From Glomus cerebriforme (taxonomy: Eukaryota; Glomeromycota; Glomeromycetes; Glomerales; Glomeraceae), in the NCBI GenBank assembly GCA_003550305.1, contig QKYT01000022.1:347332-374811 (forward strand): 27,480 nucleotides of DNA. Direction: 5' to 3'. Below, piece after piece: positions 12,337-23,589 of this stretch. The notes beneath the pieces are model-generated. The model was not told the origin of the DNA. It ran no database searches and was given only the letters and a program-made list of their open reading frames with translations. The first letter of the stretch is position 1. Every line of letters begins with the position of its first letter. The translations under genes were made by a program, and so were the position numbers.

Positions 12337-12433
12337 AAAGGAATTTTAATAACTTTCTCTATATTTTATTTAAGCCAGTTATTACATAATATTTTTATTT
12401 TCTTTATTTTTTTTATAATGCCTTTTTGTAATC

Positions 12434-12443
12434 AATAAATAAA
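12434..12443 (+). terminator. Polyadenylation signals of the ABC transporter gene
   Basis: Overlapping AATAAATAAA lies about 100 bp after the TAA stop on the sense strand, within AT-rich sequence. It is a plausible 3'-processing signal. Confidence 0.45.
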
Positions 12444-12663
12444 ATTTAATTTTTTTTAACAATTTGTTGTATATAAACCTTTTTTAACTGACATCAAATC
12501 CCTTCTAAAAAATAGCTAAATTAAATAAAAAATATATTGTTTATTAATTAATTATAATATATATTATGTATTATTCGGTTAAAAAAAAAGAGAAAAATAA
12601 AATAATATAATAAATAGTAATATAAATTTTGGTAATATAATAAATAATAAATTCAAATAAAAG

Positions 12664-12701
<38 letters not shown>

Positions 12702-13266
12702 TATTTTAAAACTAAATTATATATTTTGAGTAAAATATATATTATATATATTATATAATGAGAATAAAATGATTGATGGTATTATTTCACTGTAACCTTG
12801 ACAGCTAAAAAAGAGGTTAATGTACTAGCTAATGTTAATAAAAATAATAGATGAATAAATTTTGTGTGATTTTTTTTCGGTTTTTTTTTTTTTTAGCTTT
12901 TTTTTAGCTTTTGAATAAAAGTTGCACCACTAATAAAAACCCTAAATCTGTTAATATCTATGTACATATGATGATGAAAAATCATAAAATTTTTTTTTGA
13001 ATCTGATTCCTAAGTAAAATAATGATATCATATATTTTTGCTACTAATATAAAAAAGAATGTTGAGAATAGAATGTTGCAAATAAAGAAAAGAAAAAATC
13101 AATTAGTAAGTATATAAACAAAATACTATCAAAGAGAAATATAGTTAATCATCACATTTGAGAAACTTCAAGTTTGCTGAATTTAATGTAACATTAATGA
13201 CCATTATATTTCTCGGATAATAATAAAGAGAGTAAATATAACCAAGTAAAATAAGCTGAGGCAGAT
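12444..13266. other. Convergent intergenic region, microsatellite-bearing
   Basis: This lies between the convergent ABC transporter and FYR genes. It holds the ATA microsatellite at 12665-12700, an AT-alternating tract near 12737-12757 and several T-runs near 12875-12905. No open frame or transposon end was recognised. Confidence 0.5.
12665..12700. repeat. ATA trinucleotide microsatellite
   Basis: About twelve uninterrupted copies of ATA/AAT lie in the non-coding gap between two convergent genes. Length variation between isolates would be expected. Confidence 0.9.
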
Positions 13267-15420
13267 TTAAGAACTGCCGGTTTCTTGTTTTATTTGGTGT
13301 TCAACAAAATGATGACCATTCGTCACTGCCGACCTGTTTTCATCCTCCTCATCCTCATCCATGGGCTCATGCTTAATAGGTGGTTGAATCTGCATGGGTT
13401 GATCGTCATCTATCCAACGTTGCATAACATACTTTGTACACTTTTCCGCCCCAGGTAATTCCTATAAAGAACAATTAATAGACATAAGAATATAATATAA
13501 AAAATTAAATGGAAGCTACTGCATTTTCACAGATTAATTTACCTGAATGTATTTGGTAATACCTAAATGACTTAAACCTAACATTTCAGGACCACTAGCA
13601 TGCGTCTTCGAAGGAACTCCTTGTACATTGATTTCATCAAGGATCTTTTTCCATACACCACTCGATGAACTGGCAACAAACTTACGACCTGGCTGATCTT
13701 CAGCAGTAACTTGAAACTGTTATATATAGAAGAATTATTTAATATAATTGTACATCGTACGAATAAAAAGAAATAAATTAACTTACGATTGGAGTGTCAC
13801 CGCCATCCAAGATTTCACTGGTATAAGTTGTTCTTCTCGTAACATCGACGGCACTCAAGTATTGTTTTTTGCTCATAAAACCAACAGGGAATATATAACG
13901 ATTGGTATGATATGCTTCTCTATCCCATACTATTTCACCTATGAATTAAATAAAGAATAAAGCCAAACATTAACCGGTATATATATTTGTCAAATAGATC
14001 AATGAACTTAAATATCATACCTATCCTATAAATTGTCACTTCATTGGTTCCTTTACCAATTGTAACTGGTAATTTTAATGTGCCATCAGGATTCATAGGC
14101 AAAGGCTGCGATTATAAATAATCAATTAATAAAATAATAAGATAATATTAGAGTGTTAATATATTAAATACAAACCTCGATCCTTTTAGCATCTGTACGA
14201 TCATCCCGCTTCTTTTTCTAAAAAGTAGTATGTGTTAAAATTATATTATATATTTGAAACTAAATAATTTTTTATCAACAAAGAAATCAATGGTACTTTA
14301 CCACACCCGGTGGTTTTCGACGCCGTTTCTGCGGTAACTCATCAGCGCCTCCATCATCAGCCTACAAAATTGATATGGTTTCTGAATATATATATAAATG
14401 TGAAAAAAATGTAAAGCCAATGTAGGCCAAGCGAGAGCTATAAAAGATCAATAATTCACCTTTCGTTTACCAGGTTTGCTTGAGCTCGATGCTTGAGGGG
14501 ATGTATGACTTTTTCGTGATGATGGTGGTGAAACTTTTCGTCGATATTCTCGAGTAGTTTTTGGTGGTTCTAAATTTTTTTAAAAAAATATTACGATATA
14601 CGTAGATTATTATAATTATAAAGAAGGAAAAAAAGAACAAAAAGGCGGTGAGAAATAATTTTTGAAATAGTTAATTACAATTACATTTAAATATTAACCA
14701 TATAATGATGATAGATACCGTATCGGCTCATAACAGCATCATCTTCATCAGAGGAAGCATCGGACAATATCATATCTTCAGAAGAGCTACTGTAAGAAAA
14801 TTTAATAATGTTGATTAAATGTATGCATCAGGATTAAAAAAAAGGAAAATAAAATGAAAGAAAAATAATTAATTGTACATTTTATAATCAATGAAATGGA
14901 TTAACGAAATAGAGGGAAAAAGACTAACTTTGATGATACGTCATCGACAAGACTAGGATTCATATCCATCATTAAGTCAAGTAAGTGACTGGTAAAGTAA
15001 AAAAAAAAAGTGGTAAAACACGAGTTAATAAGAATAATTCGTAGAGAAAAAAGTATTGAATACATAGAAAGAAAAAAGAATACTGGATCTGTAATAAAAA
15101 ATCGTGTTACTTAAATAGAACATACTTATTTTCCTCCTTTAGCTTCCGTGCCTTATGCTTGGTTATCTCTAGACTATGTTTCAAGTCGTCCCTTTGCTAT
15201 TAATTATAAAGAATTAGTTATTGCCAGTCTTTGAAATAAAAAAAAAACAATTAAGAGTAAAAAAAAACAAAGCGCGTTATACGGTACCCTTCTCAAACGA
15301 TAAGAAAGGGTAATATCATAAACATAACAGCAAACTATTTTACTCACAAACCTTGTTCAGTGCTTCATACTTCTCTCGTAACCTATAATATTTTTCTTTG
15401 AAAGATCGTGAATCGGCCAT
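13267..15420 (-). CDS. FYRN/FYRC-domain nuclear protein, TBRG1-like
   Basis: Eleven minus-strand exons join to 362 aa without a frame break: 15352-15420, 15126-15196, 14929-14988, 14719-14789, 14460-14569, 14302-14361, 14176-14217, 14021-14105, 13787-13938, 13543-13716, 13267-13461. Residues about 6-47 are a charged coiled-coil (FKEKYYRLREKYEALNKQ...). Then come an acidic Ser/Asp stretch, a basic linker with NLS-like KPGKRK and QKRRRKPPG, an FYRN domain (about 178-235: YRIGEIVWDREAYHTNRYIF, PVGFMSKKQYLS) and an FYRC domain (about 240-300: FQVTAEDQPGRKF, GVWKKILDEIN, GLSHLGITKYIQELPGAEKC). The tail is acidic. FYRN/FYRC modules fold together and occur in chromatin proteins (MLL-type methyltransferases, TBRG1). 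With no SET or PHD domain here, TBRG1 is the closest architecture. A chromatin role is inferred from the family. Confidence 0.88.
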
Positions 15421-15720
15421 GAGTCCAGCCCTGTTCGAGTGGGTAAAAGCACAGATAAACTACAAGTGTGAGTGGAAAGCGAGAGCTTGAACTTGTAAAG
15501 AAAACGAAAGAAACGTCCAAAAACTTAGAAAACTGTCAACAGTTTTTATTTTGGTATTGGCACGGGTTATTGCGCTTACTACAATATTATTAAACTATAC
15601 AGTAATATGCTTTTTTTTTTATTTATATATAAGGTTACGCAGCCACACTGACGTCACATAAGTTGAGTATACCTGATATGGTGATGAGATAACAGTTTAG
15701 AAGTTGAGTAGTACTTAGTA
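15421..15720 (-). promoter_or_regulatory. Upstream region of the FYR gene with a CRE-like palindrome
   Basis: A perfect TGACGTCA octamer, the CRE/ATF-type bZIP binding word, lies at 15649-15656, 229 bp upstream of the ATG at 15420. A TATATAAGG is nearby at about 15625. An 8-bp palindrome of this composition is unlikely by chance in DNA this AT-rich. Binding itself is inferred. Confidence 0.5.
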
Positions 15721-18479
15721 GGAAAAACTGGGCTTTTTGTTGCCTGGTTGTAGGATATCTTTATGTATAAAGAGAATAATATCTCGCCCGAAGAAAAAAA
15801 AATTTTCCTTTTTTTTTTTTTTTTTTTATTTGTGAAATTATTTGTTTATTTTTATTTTATTTATTTTGAAGAGGAGAAAAAATGAAGGGAAGAGGAGAGT
15901 TGAAAGGGGAAGATAATTATTCTTTTTATGAAAAAATCGGAGCAATTACCAATTGTGGAGCAATAATAGAAAATTAGGCGTAGAATTTAGTGTATGTATT
16001 TATTAATTCTTTTTTCGCTCTACTATGGGAAATCGAAGGAAATTAACCGACAAGCCAATACCACAAGACAACCAATTTATCTAAACTTAATACAGTGATT
16101 CTTTCTTTTGTCAAGGGAAAGTTTTATTAATAAATTATATTAAGATCAACAAGTTATGTCGTTTTTTTATCTATTTAACATGTGAAACCAAAAAAACTGT
16201 CGCAAGGAAACCACGTTGACATTCCGCTCTTCAATATTCATATTTTGTGACACATTAATTTCTTCTTGATATGTATGATACAAAGTATCGCTGCTTTTTC
16301 TTATCACACATTTATTAAACCATTTAAGAAAAGAACCAATCAATCAATTCAATATATGTTAGTAAAGCGAGAAATACAAGAAAGAAAAGAGAGGAGAATG
16401 ATATAAAAAATATCCGATATATCCGATATAATTACCAGTACAACATTATGAGACACAACATGAAATTTTTGCACGCGAGAATTTATATTCCGAATATATT
16501 TAATTTGTGCATCATTAAATCTAAATTATACTGCGTCTTCAGATACTATTTATCCGTGTAAACGACTATCCACGTGTTACTTCTTTCAAATTAGTGTTCC
16601 AAAATGTGGAATGTCTATTACAAAAATATAATCCCGTCCAATTTACCTCGCTCAATTTTTTCTTTCTCATACTTATTACATCAGTGTATAGTAAGTCTTT
16701 GATTTGGAAAAATTAAAGATAAGGTATATGTACTGTACGCAAGCAAACTCTGTTTGACCGAACATAATGAAATTCTCGTGTAACATGCATATGATCAACG
16801 TAAATTTTGATATACATATTCCTGATATCCGAAAACAAGCATAATGCCAATTTGACTGGCATTATAAACCTTTGGCCGGATTTATACCCGAAAAAATGGT
16901 GCTTAATAACGGGAAAATATGGTAAAGGTATTAGACCGTTTTGGTTTAGTGATTTATTAATTATTGCGTCGGATCGGATCGTATTTAAGCCGAGATTACC
17001 ATATTCTATTAAAGTATTTTAATCTGGCTACGACTTATTATGGTCTGAGGTTACTAACTAACTTCTTTGATAATACATGACATTTTTATAGGATTATTGG
17101 TTATAGGATAACATCTTAATACTTATTTTAAAATTAAAAATAAACAAAAACTAATTAAACTTTTAGTTTTTATTTCAACAACAGATAACATATTTCTTAA
17201 ATCTCACCGGTGGCGCTTAATTCTGGTCGAAAATTATAATTTCGGCCAGAGCTGAAAGATACTCGGAACTGAAAATAATAATTTAAATAATATTGTTAAA
17301 TAAATATGTTTTAATATCAATTGCACCCAAAATTTTGGAAATATTTAATTTTTAAACAAAATGTAAAAATCAAATTTTACATTTCTAAACAATAGCTTTC
17401 TAACTTAATAGAAACTTATTTTTCTTATAGGTTTATATATAATAAGAATATAATTTTATATAAAAAATAATGAATCAGTAATAATGACAATATATTTTAA
17501 TTTTAATTCAAATAAATATTTACTATATGATTAACATAAATTTTTAATAATAAAGTCATTCATATATCAGTCATGTGATATTAAAAAAACATAAAATCAT
17601 GAAGATTCGTACAATTTATAATATATAATTTAAATACATAATAATTGTAATTTGATTAAAAAATTCTAAATTCAATAATAATTAATACATATTTTTATTA
17701 GAATGTAATTCATAAAATAGCAATATATTAGTAGATTTGATTTATTGGTGCAAATTACATATTATTGCTAAACTAACTTAATTAAAATTTATTCAAAATA
17801 ACTCTCTACAAAAGAAATAATAAAAAAATAAAAATTAATAAAAAATTAAATCTAAGCTTTTTTTAGTTATTCACATTCAAAATTATATACGTAAATAAGA
17901 AACTACAGAAGAAAAAAAAAAGTTAAACCAAGTTTTTTTTTAAAAAAATAACTAAAAAAAATAAAAAAAAACAGCTAACAAATGAAATAAAAATATTAAC
18001 TATAACTATTTATATAACTTATAATATAATTTACCTATGTTGAATGGGTTGTAACTATGTCAGATAAGTTGGAACAAATTTTTTGCAATAAGTATTTTTG
18101 TTAATATAAAGTATAACCAAAAAAAATTTTTTAATTAATCTACAAATTCATCTGATATAAAACTCATGTATACTGATCAACTTAGTATTACATAAAAAAC
18201 ATTTTACAATGAAATTATATTTTTTATTACAATGAATTAAATCCATGTATATGATATATCTAAGAATGTTTATTTAAACTCTTCTAAAATTTTGTGCTTA
18301 ATTTCATCAAATTTTTACTATAATTTTATTATAATTTTGCAGAGTTTTATTAGTTTTGCCATTTATAATAGATTTTAACAGATTTTGTCTTTCATTAACT
18401 TTTAATAAGAATTTAATATAATTTCATCAAATTACTATGTTTCATTATTTTATCTATTAAATAAATCCTTTAGTTTTGC
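15721..18479. other. Gene-free intergenic DNA with a GC-richer patch
   Basis: No spliceable gene or transposase relic was recognised over about 2.8 kb. There is a T-run near 15809-15827. At about 16730-17040 composition rises (GGATCGGATCG near 16971, GGCCGGATTTATACCCG near 16873), including an exact inverted repeat ATAATGCCA / TGGCATTAT at 16841-16865. At 17222-17250 a second near-perfect inverted repeat, TCTGGTCGAAA ... TTTCGGCCAGA, occurs. From 17300 to 18479 the sequence is AT-rich with A/T runs and nothing else that I can identify. Confidence 0.45.
17222..17250. repeat. Inverted repeat / hairpin
   Basis: TCTGGTCGAAAATT and AATTTCGGCCAGA are reverse complements apart from one substitution and one extra A, with a very short AT spacer. 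It could be an element end or a regulatory palindrome. No target duplication was found around it. Confidence 0.6.
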
Positions 18480-20988
18480 TATGGTGGCTATCATCTATAA
18501 ACCTTACTAGTTCAAAATTTCAAAATGTCAATTATCACATAATTTTTATATTAAGTCATGTGACTGATTTTTTTTTACACCAATGATTTTATTATTTTAT
18601 TTATTTAATTCCGCCAATATATAATCTGGAATACAATGGTGAGACTTATATTTTTTAGTAGCATATTCTGCCAGTTTACTGGTGATTCCCTTTCTATACA
18701 AGTCCATATAATGTCACACTTTTCTTGCAAACTTTCTTATCATAATTGTATTAATAGACTCCAAAGCTGCAGGTACAATACGTTGCAAACCTGACCAAAA
18801 ATAATCACAGTTTTCTCGAGTAAATCTTTTTGCTGCCCCCAATATCGTTCAATATAATTAAGTTCACAATGGAACTTTGGGTAAAAAATACATTTATATC
18901 CAGCTTCTAATATTACTTTTTCTAGCTAACGTACTTTTTTGTGCTAAAAAATCAGGTTGCAATAAAATAATCTGTCGTGCATAATAATCTACGCAGTTTT
19001 CATCATTTATCTTATCTTTACATAATTGACAATCAGCATTTAACCCATTTTTTCACAATTCACGCTCAATTAAAACCTGCTTCATTCCTTTTGGTTCACC
19101 ATTTTCATTTACCATTGATTGGTGCTGATTATTTAATCCAAAAACTGTGTCTCTCATCTTTGGTTGTTTACCTCCAGGTTTTAAGTTCATTCTACTGGCT
19201 ATAAGAGCATCAGATTTAAATGCTGCATGGTTTGAACTATTATCAAATGCAAATAGTGCAATGCAGCTGGAAAAAAAAGCCTCAAAAATTGGAATGGTCT
19301 TTATTTTTACCTGTTCAACTAAATGCTCACTTGTTCAGAATCCTTCTTGATCTTTACCTAGTTGGAGATAAGTATGAGCTTTCTTAAGTATGAGAGGATT
19401 TGCCTAATGTTATTGTTCATTCAATTTAAGTCAGCCATATTCTTTAGACAAAATTTACTAACCATTATTAACCGTCCATTTCCCTTCTTACGTAATGGTA
19501 ATTTTCCAGACTTTGCTCATATACCTCATTTTTTATCATTGGAATAGAATATACACTCATCATGTGTTACAAAAATTATTTCTTTGTTATTAGATCCTAA
19601 AGTTAGTAATGTCTATTCCATATTTTCACCTTCATATCTTGCCATATACTTTTCGTAACTATAAATTTTATCCAGAAATACTTTTTGGTACTTTAAAATA
19701 TCAGGACGCTCATGATCATCATAGTATATGCCTAATCATTTAGCATTAAATAATATTTAGGTAATGTTATTATATAATATAGTGAATTTTTATTATTTAA
19801 TAACATTTACCTTGTTTTTGTGACTGAAAAAAATAACTAAGTATGTTTAGCCAGCGTGTCGCAATTGCCACACTAATGGTTTTTTTTTATTATTCCTGAA
19901 TCAATAAGCAACTTTTGTTCAACAAATTTCTTAAATTTTAGTGGAATGGTTGTTCCACCCTGAGACCGAATCCATGTATGACATTTTTCTGCTATATCTT
20001 CATTATCTATTAACCGTATTATTTTTTGATGTTTACCTTGATAGCTTATTGGAAGATGGTTATATTAGAGCCAATAATTTCTTTAATATCGAATAGTTCT
20101 TGCTCTAAATGGTGCACTTTCAATAAAAACTAACTGCGCAGCTTCTATGCTGGCTTTTTGCTTTCCTTTTTCATCTAATCTCTTCAAATACTCAAAAATT
20201 GCTCATTTTTTGTTATATTCTATCACTGGTAATGATTTTTGCTATTCTTTAAGCTTTATTTTCAAAATTTCAATTCTTTTATTTAGATCAAGTTGACAAT
20301 TTGGTTCTTCATTTTCCATATCATCTAAAACATCATCAAAATCATCTGGAATTAATTGACGTTTACTCATAAATGTTGTTATTTTTGCAGTTCCTTTTGC
20401 AGCTTTTGTAAAAGATCCACTTGGTCCATACTTATCAAAATAAGTTAATTTTTTTGTTTTTTTGATAAGGTAAGGCCCACGCTTTTTTTGTTTCAAGTAT
20501 ACATTATCTGTTCAAACTAATTCTATTTTATTTTTTTGCATATCTAAAAAATTAACTTCATCCCTTTTCATCTTCCCAATCATCATCGATCTGTGTTTTT
20601 TTCGCAAACTTTCCATTACTGTCTTGTTCTTGTTCTTTAATGTTAGTTTTTCTTTTAAATGGACGAGTCATAGTTAAGGTATGAGAAAAAGGTGAAATAG
20701 ATGACGATTTTTATGTGAAAATGCATTTAAATTTCATGTACAAAATGCTGATCCTTAGTCTGAAAATTTGCTTTTTACCATATATACTATATGAAAATTG
20801 CCAAATTTTGAACTAAAATAAAAAAATTTTTTACATAATGTTTTGTAAAAGTAAGCCAATAAAAATGTTCAGCCTATGTTATTCTATCATTTTATCAGTA
20901 TAAATTTATATATTATTGCTTTATTCCTAACTTATAAAATTTTTAAGTCACATGATATTAATGAGGTTTATAGATGATAGTCACTATA
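18480..20988. mobile_element. Complete but dead IS630/Tc1-type DNA transposon with TIRs and TA duplication
   Basis: The left end (18480-18504) begins TATGGTGGCTATCATCTATA. The right end (20964-20988), reversed, begins TATAGTGACTATCATCTATA. The full 25-bp ends match at 23 positions and both are bounded by TA, the target of the IS630-Tc1-mariner superfamily. Subterminally, TCATGTGACT occurs near both ends. The 2.5-kb interior carries one minus-strand transposase relic covering nearly the whole element. The matching ends and relic position make this a single full-length insertion that decayed in place. Confidence 0.82.
18597..20671 (-). pseudogene. Decayed IS630/Tc1-type DDE transposase
   Basis: It starts MTRPFKRKTNIKEQEQDSN at 20671 and can be followed to a TAA at 18597-18599. 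Landmarks in order: YFDKYGPSGSFTKAAKG, RLDEKGKQKASIEAAQLVF, HTWIRSQGGTTIPLKFKKF, then EIIFVTHDECIFYSNDKK with the first catalytic Asp, [29 protein letters not shown] with the terminal acidic catalytic residue of the DDE triad, then [19 protein letters not shown] and RKFARK. Many stops and several frameshifts interrupt it (for example after KLKE, after IEYNKK, after RTIRY, and a frame change just after ERYWG), so it is non-functional. I recall very similar intact proteins as an abundant Rhizophagus family; that is from memory, not a search. Confidence 0.8.
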
Positions 20989-22081
20989 ATCAATCTTAAA
21001 TATATCAAGTAAAAAATATCTAAGTATCCAGTTATTATTAATGTAATGGTAAGTTTACTCCAAGAAATACAGTATGATTATTAGGGGCGTGGCATTTATT
21101 AGGTAATATTTTAGGGGGTGGGGGGTAAAACAAAATCTTACATGACACAAAATTATGCATTTTTATTGGTCAAAATTAATACTATATATATATTTAAATA
21201 TTATTGGTTGAAAAAATCTTACTTAGGGAGGGGGGTAGGATCTCTTATGAAACTAATATTAGGTAATATATGTCATGGCCCTTATTAAAGATTTACATAT
21301 CAGTAGTTAAAGATATTTCACTTTTAATTTTTTTAATATTATACTTCAAGATTTTACATTATTTTTCAAATTTATTAATTATATGTTTTTTAAAATATTT
21401 TTTTCTACTACAAAAAATAACTGCATACTCATTTGACTGCATATTCATTACTATCTAGTTAATTAAACTTTTACTTTTTTCAAAATTTTTTTTATGACTA
21501 TATGGATGTATATATTGAAAATTTAAGGTTGTTTGAGTAAATTTACATTAATATTTAGTAGAATGTTTCTTTTTTAAATATTTCTTTAAGATTCTAGTTG
21601 AAAAAGAGTTATTATATATATATAGTTGCACATATTTGACATATTTGAAAGTCTTTTATCTTAGTAAAAAATTTATTTATCTCAGATGAAAATAACAAGA
21701 TTTTGTTATTTCTTATTAAACCTTCACTAAATTTTTCAGTATTATCATTAATAATATCTATAAATGATTAATTACATTTTTGCAATTTTTAAGAGAAAAG
21801 AAGAATAGAAATTAAAAAATATAAATTACATACAAATAATTTATTAATTAGTATTGATCAACATACCTTATATAGTTATATGATTGTATTATAAACATTT
21901 TTTTCCTAAGATAAGTTAAATGTATTTATTGTATTAAGTGTCGTAAGACGAATACATTCTATAAATTATATATACATCCTCTATATAGAAAAATATAACT
22001 TGTCATGCAAGATTATTAGTTTGTAAAGGTGAAAATTGTAAACAAATTTCCCTTAACGTGATCGGTCCTTACGCTTTATCT
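20989..22081. other. AT-rich intergenic DNA outside the small MITE
   Basis: Apart from the putative MITE at 21084-21281, no gene, transposase relic or RNA was recognised. Short open frames here are AT-rich, begin at arbitrary points and have no recognisable motif. Confidence 0.45.
21084..21281. mobile_element. Putative Harbinger/Tourist-like MITE
   Basis: A 198-bp segment starts GGGGCGTGGCATTTATTA and its reversed right end starts GGGCCATGACATATATTA, an imperfect inverted repeat. It is flanked on both sides by TTATTA (21078-21083 and 21282-21287). GGG-starting ends with TTA target duplication are typical of PIF/Harbinger derivatives. Internally two G-rich tracts (GGGGGTGGGGGG and GGGAGGGGGG) and two ATTAGGTAATAT words lie in the same orientation, so the inside is partly a direct duplication. 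It has no coding capacity. Confidence 0.5.
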
Positions 22082-22590
22082 CTAATCTTCTAACCCTGTC
22101 TCATAGTAATTATCTAGATTAATACAATTATCTTGTCTATCTATCCTGTTCATTAAATCTAAGCAATTTTCATTGGTACCTATATTCCTTGAAATATCAC
22201 TATAAAAATTATCTAATCTATTATTACTATTTAATATATTATTTCTATCTGATTCATTACTATTACAGTTACCAATAGTGTTATTTTTTTCTGAATTTTT
22301 CTATAGGCCAATGAACTGTAGAACCTCTTTGCTATGTAAACTTTGAATTTTATTTGATAGCTAATGAATCTTCTTGAAAAAAAACCCTCTTGAACGATAT
22401 CTGACTTCAGAAACCCTTGAACAACCTAAAATCCTTTGAGAGCAGCTTGGTATAATCTTGTTGATTTATCTATGATCGGGCAATTAAACTTATCATACGG
22501 AACACTATTATTATAAAAGGAGACATTCTTAATAGAAGAACTATTAGTAGGAGCACTAATGACTGAATTTTGTATTAGAATATGTGTCAT
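22082..22590 (-). pseudogene. Decayed Asn-rich ORF of unknown family
   Basis: From ATG at 22590 a 54-codon frame begins MTHILIQNSVISAPTNSSSI and includes CPIIDKSTRLYQAALKGF before a TAG at 22426. After at least one frame change, a second open stretch rich in Asn, Asp and Ser (RNNILNSNNRLDNFYSDISR) continues to a TAG at 22082. Composition is more protein-like than the AT-rich surroundings. I do not recognise a domain. It may be a broken host gene or an accessory ORF of a mobile element. Confidence 0.35.
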
Positions 22591-22669
22591 GATTGTATTA
22601 TAAATATTAAAATGTAAAAATTAAAAATTATACATAATTCTCTAATTAAAAACTTAGAAAATTATTGAC

Positions 22670-23093
22670 AAAATGCAAAAAATCTGCTATACATTGGGTA
22701 TTCAATATGTATACTATAGAATTAAAAAAATACAATTTATTAATTATTTCGCTATCCAGTAATCATAAAAAGATAAAATATAGCTCATTCAATTCATTCA
22801 CTGAGATGTATCAAATGGTACTAATTTCACATTTCTAGGTGTGATAGATGCTGAGATATTTGATAAATCGTAAAAAAACAAATAAAAAATGACGATTTAT
22901 TGAATATCTCAGCATCTATCATATCTAGAAATATGAAATTAGTACCATTCGATACGTCTTAATGAGGCAAATCAAATGAGCTATAGTTCATCATTTTATG
23001 ATCACTAGATAGGGAGATAATTAATAAATTGTATTTTTTAATTCTATAGTATATATATTGGGTACCCGATGTATAGCAGATTTTCTGCATTTT
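22670..23093. repeat. 424-bp fold-back element (long inverted repeat)
   Basis: The left arm (22670-22871) and the right arm (22892-23093) are reverse complements over about 200 bp with roughly 15% divergence judged by eye, separated by a 20-bp A-rich loop. Landmarks present in both arms are TGCTATACAT, ACTATAGAATTAAAAAA, ACAATTTATTAATTAT, ATGGTACTAATTTCA and TAGATGCTGAGATATT. No transposase or clear target duplication is present. The outermost words (AAAATGCA / TGCATTTT) mark the ends, with weak similarity a little further out. An open frame at 22959-23195 is only the reading of one arm. Confidence 0.85.
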
Positions 23094-23107
23094 GGATACC
23101 CAATATT

Positions 23108-23142
23108 TATAAGATATTTGTAAGATATTTGTAAGATAGATC
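23108..23142. repeat. Short tandem repeat of TAAGATATTTG
   Basis: Two full copies of an 11-bp word and part of a third lie head to tail just outside the right arm of the fold-back element. It is probably a local slippage product. Confidence 0.6.
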
Positions 23143-23589
23143 AGTTTTTGACCAGTATACTTCAATGAAACTAAACTGATTTTGAAACTAAACAAAGTAT
23201 TTTATAAGTATTGTAGGTATAAAAATCTTTTAAAATTTTAAATTTTATTAAATTAATGGTTATATTTGGAAGACTTGAGTATGATATTAATGCTATCTAC
23301 TTTCTTCTTTTTTATTTAGAGATCTCAAAAAAAAAAAATTTTTTAATTTGATATTTTAAAGATTAGAAGTTTAATATATTTAATTTAAAGTTGTAAAAAA
23401 ACATTTTTGGCTTATAAAACATAAAATAAAATGAAAATTTTATAAAATATTCATGTGTAAAATTAATTATTAAATATCATGTGATTATTACAATATCTCA
23501 TTGGCCTAATTTATTTGTTAATCATCTGACTGGTATTCTTAATAGATATTCAAATTTTATGCATAATTAATTTTGAAAATGATGATGAT

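Noticed and set aside
13748..13960. Plus-strand ORF over the FYR gene
   Set aside because: It is a shadow of the FYRN-coding exon, which has clear splice sites and conserved residues on the minus strand.
16807..17022. Open frame of 71 codons on the plus strand
   Set aside because: It begins at a TTG rather than ATG, has no recognisable domain or flanking splice sites, and overlaps the palindrome-bearing patch.
18977..19547. Three plus-strand ORFs inside the IS630/Tc1-type element
   Set aside because: They are antisense readings of the minus-strand transposase relic.
22959..23195. Minus-strand 78-aa ORF
   Set aside because: It lies within one arm of the fold-back element and the adjacent short tandem repeat, and the other arm does not preserve the frame.
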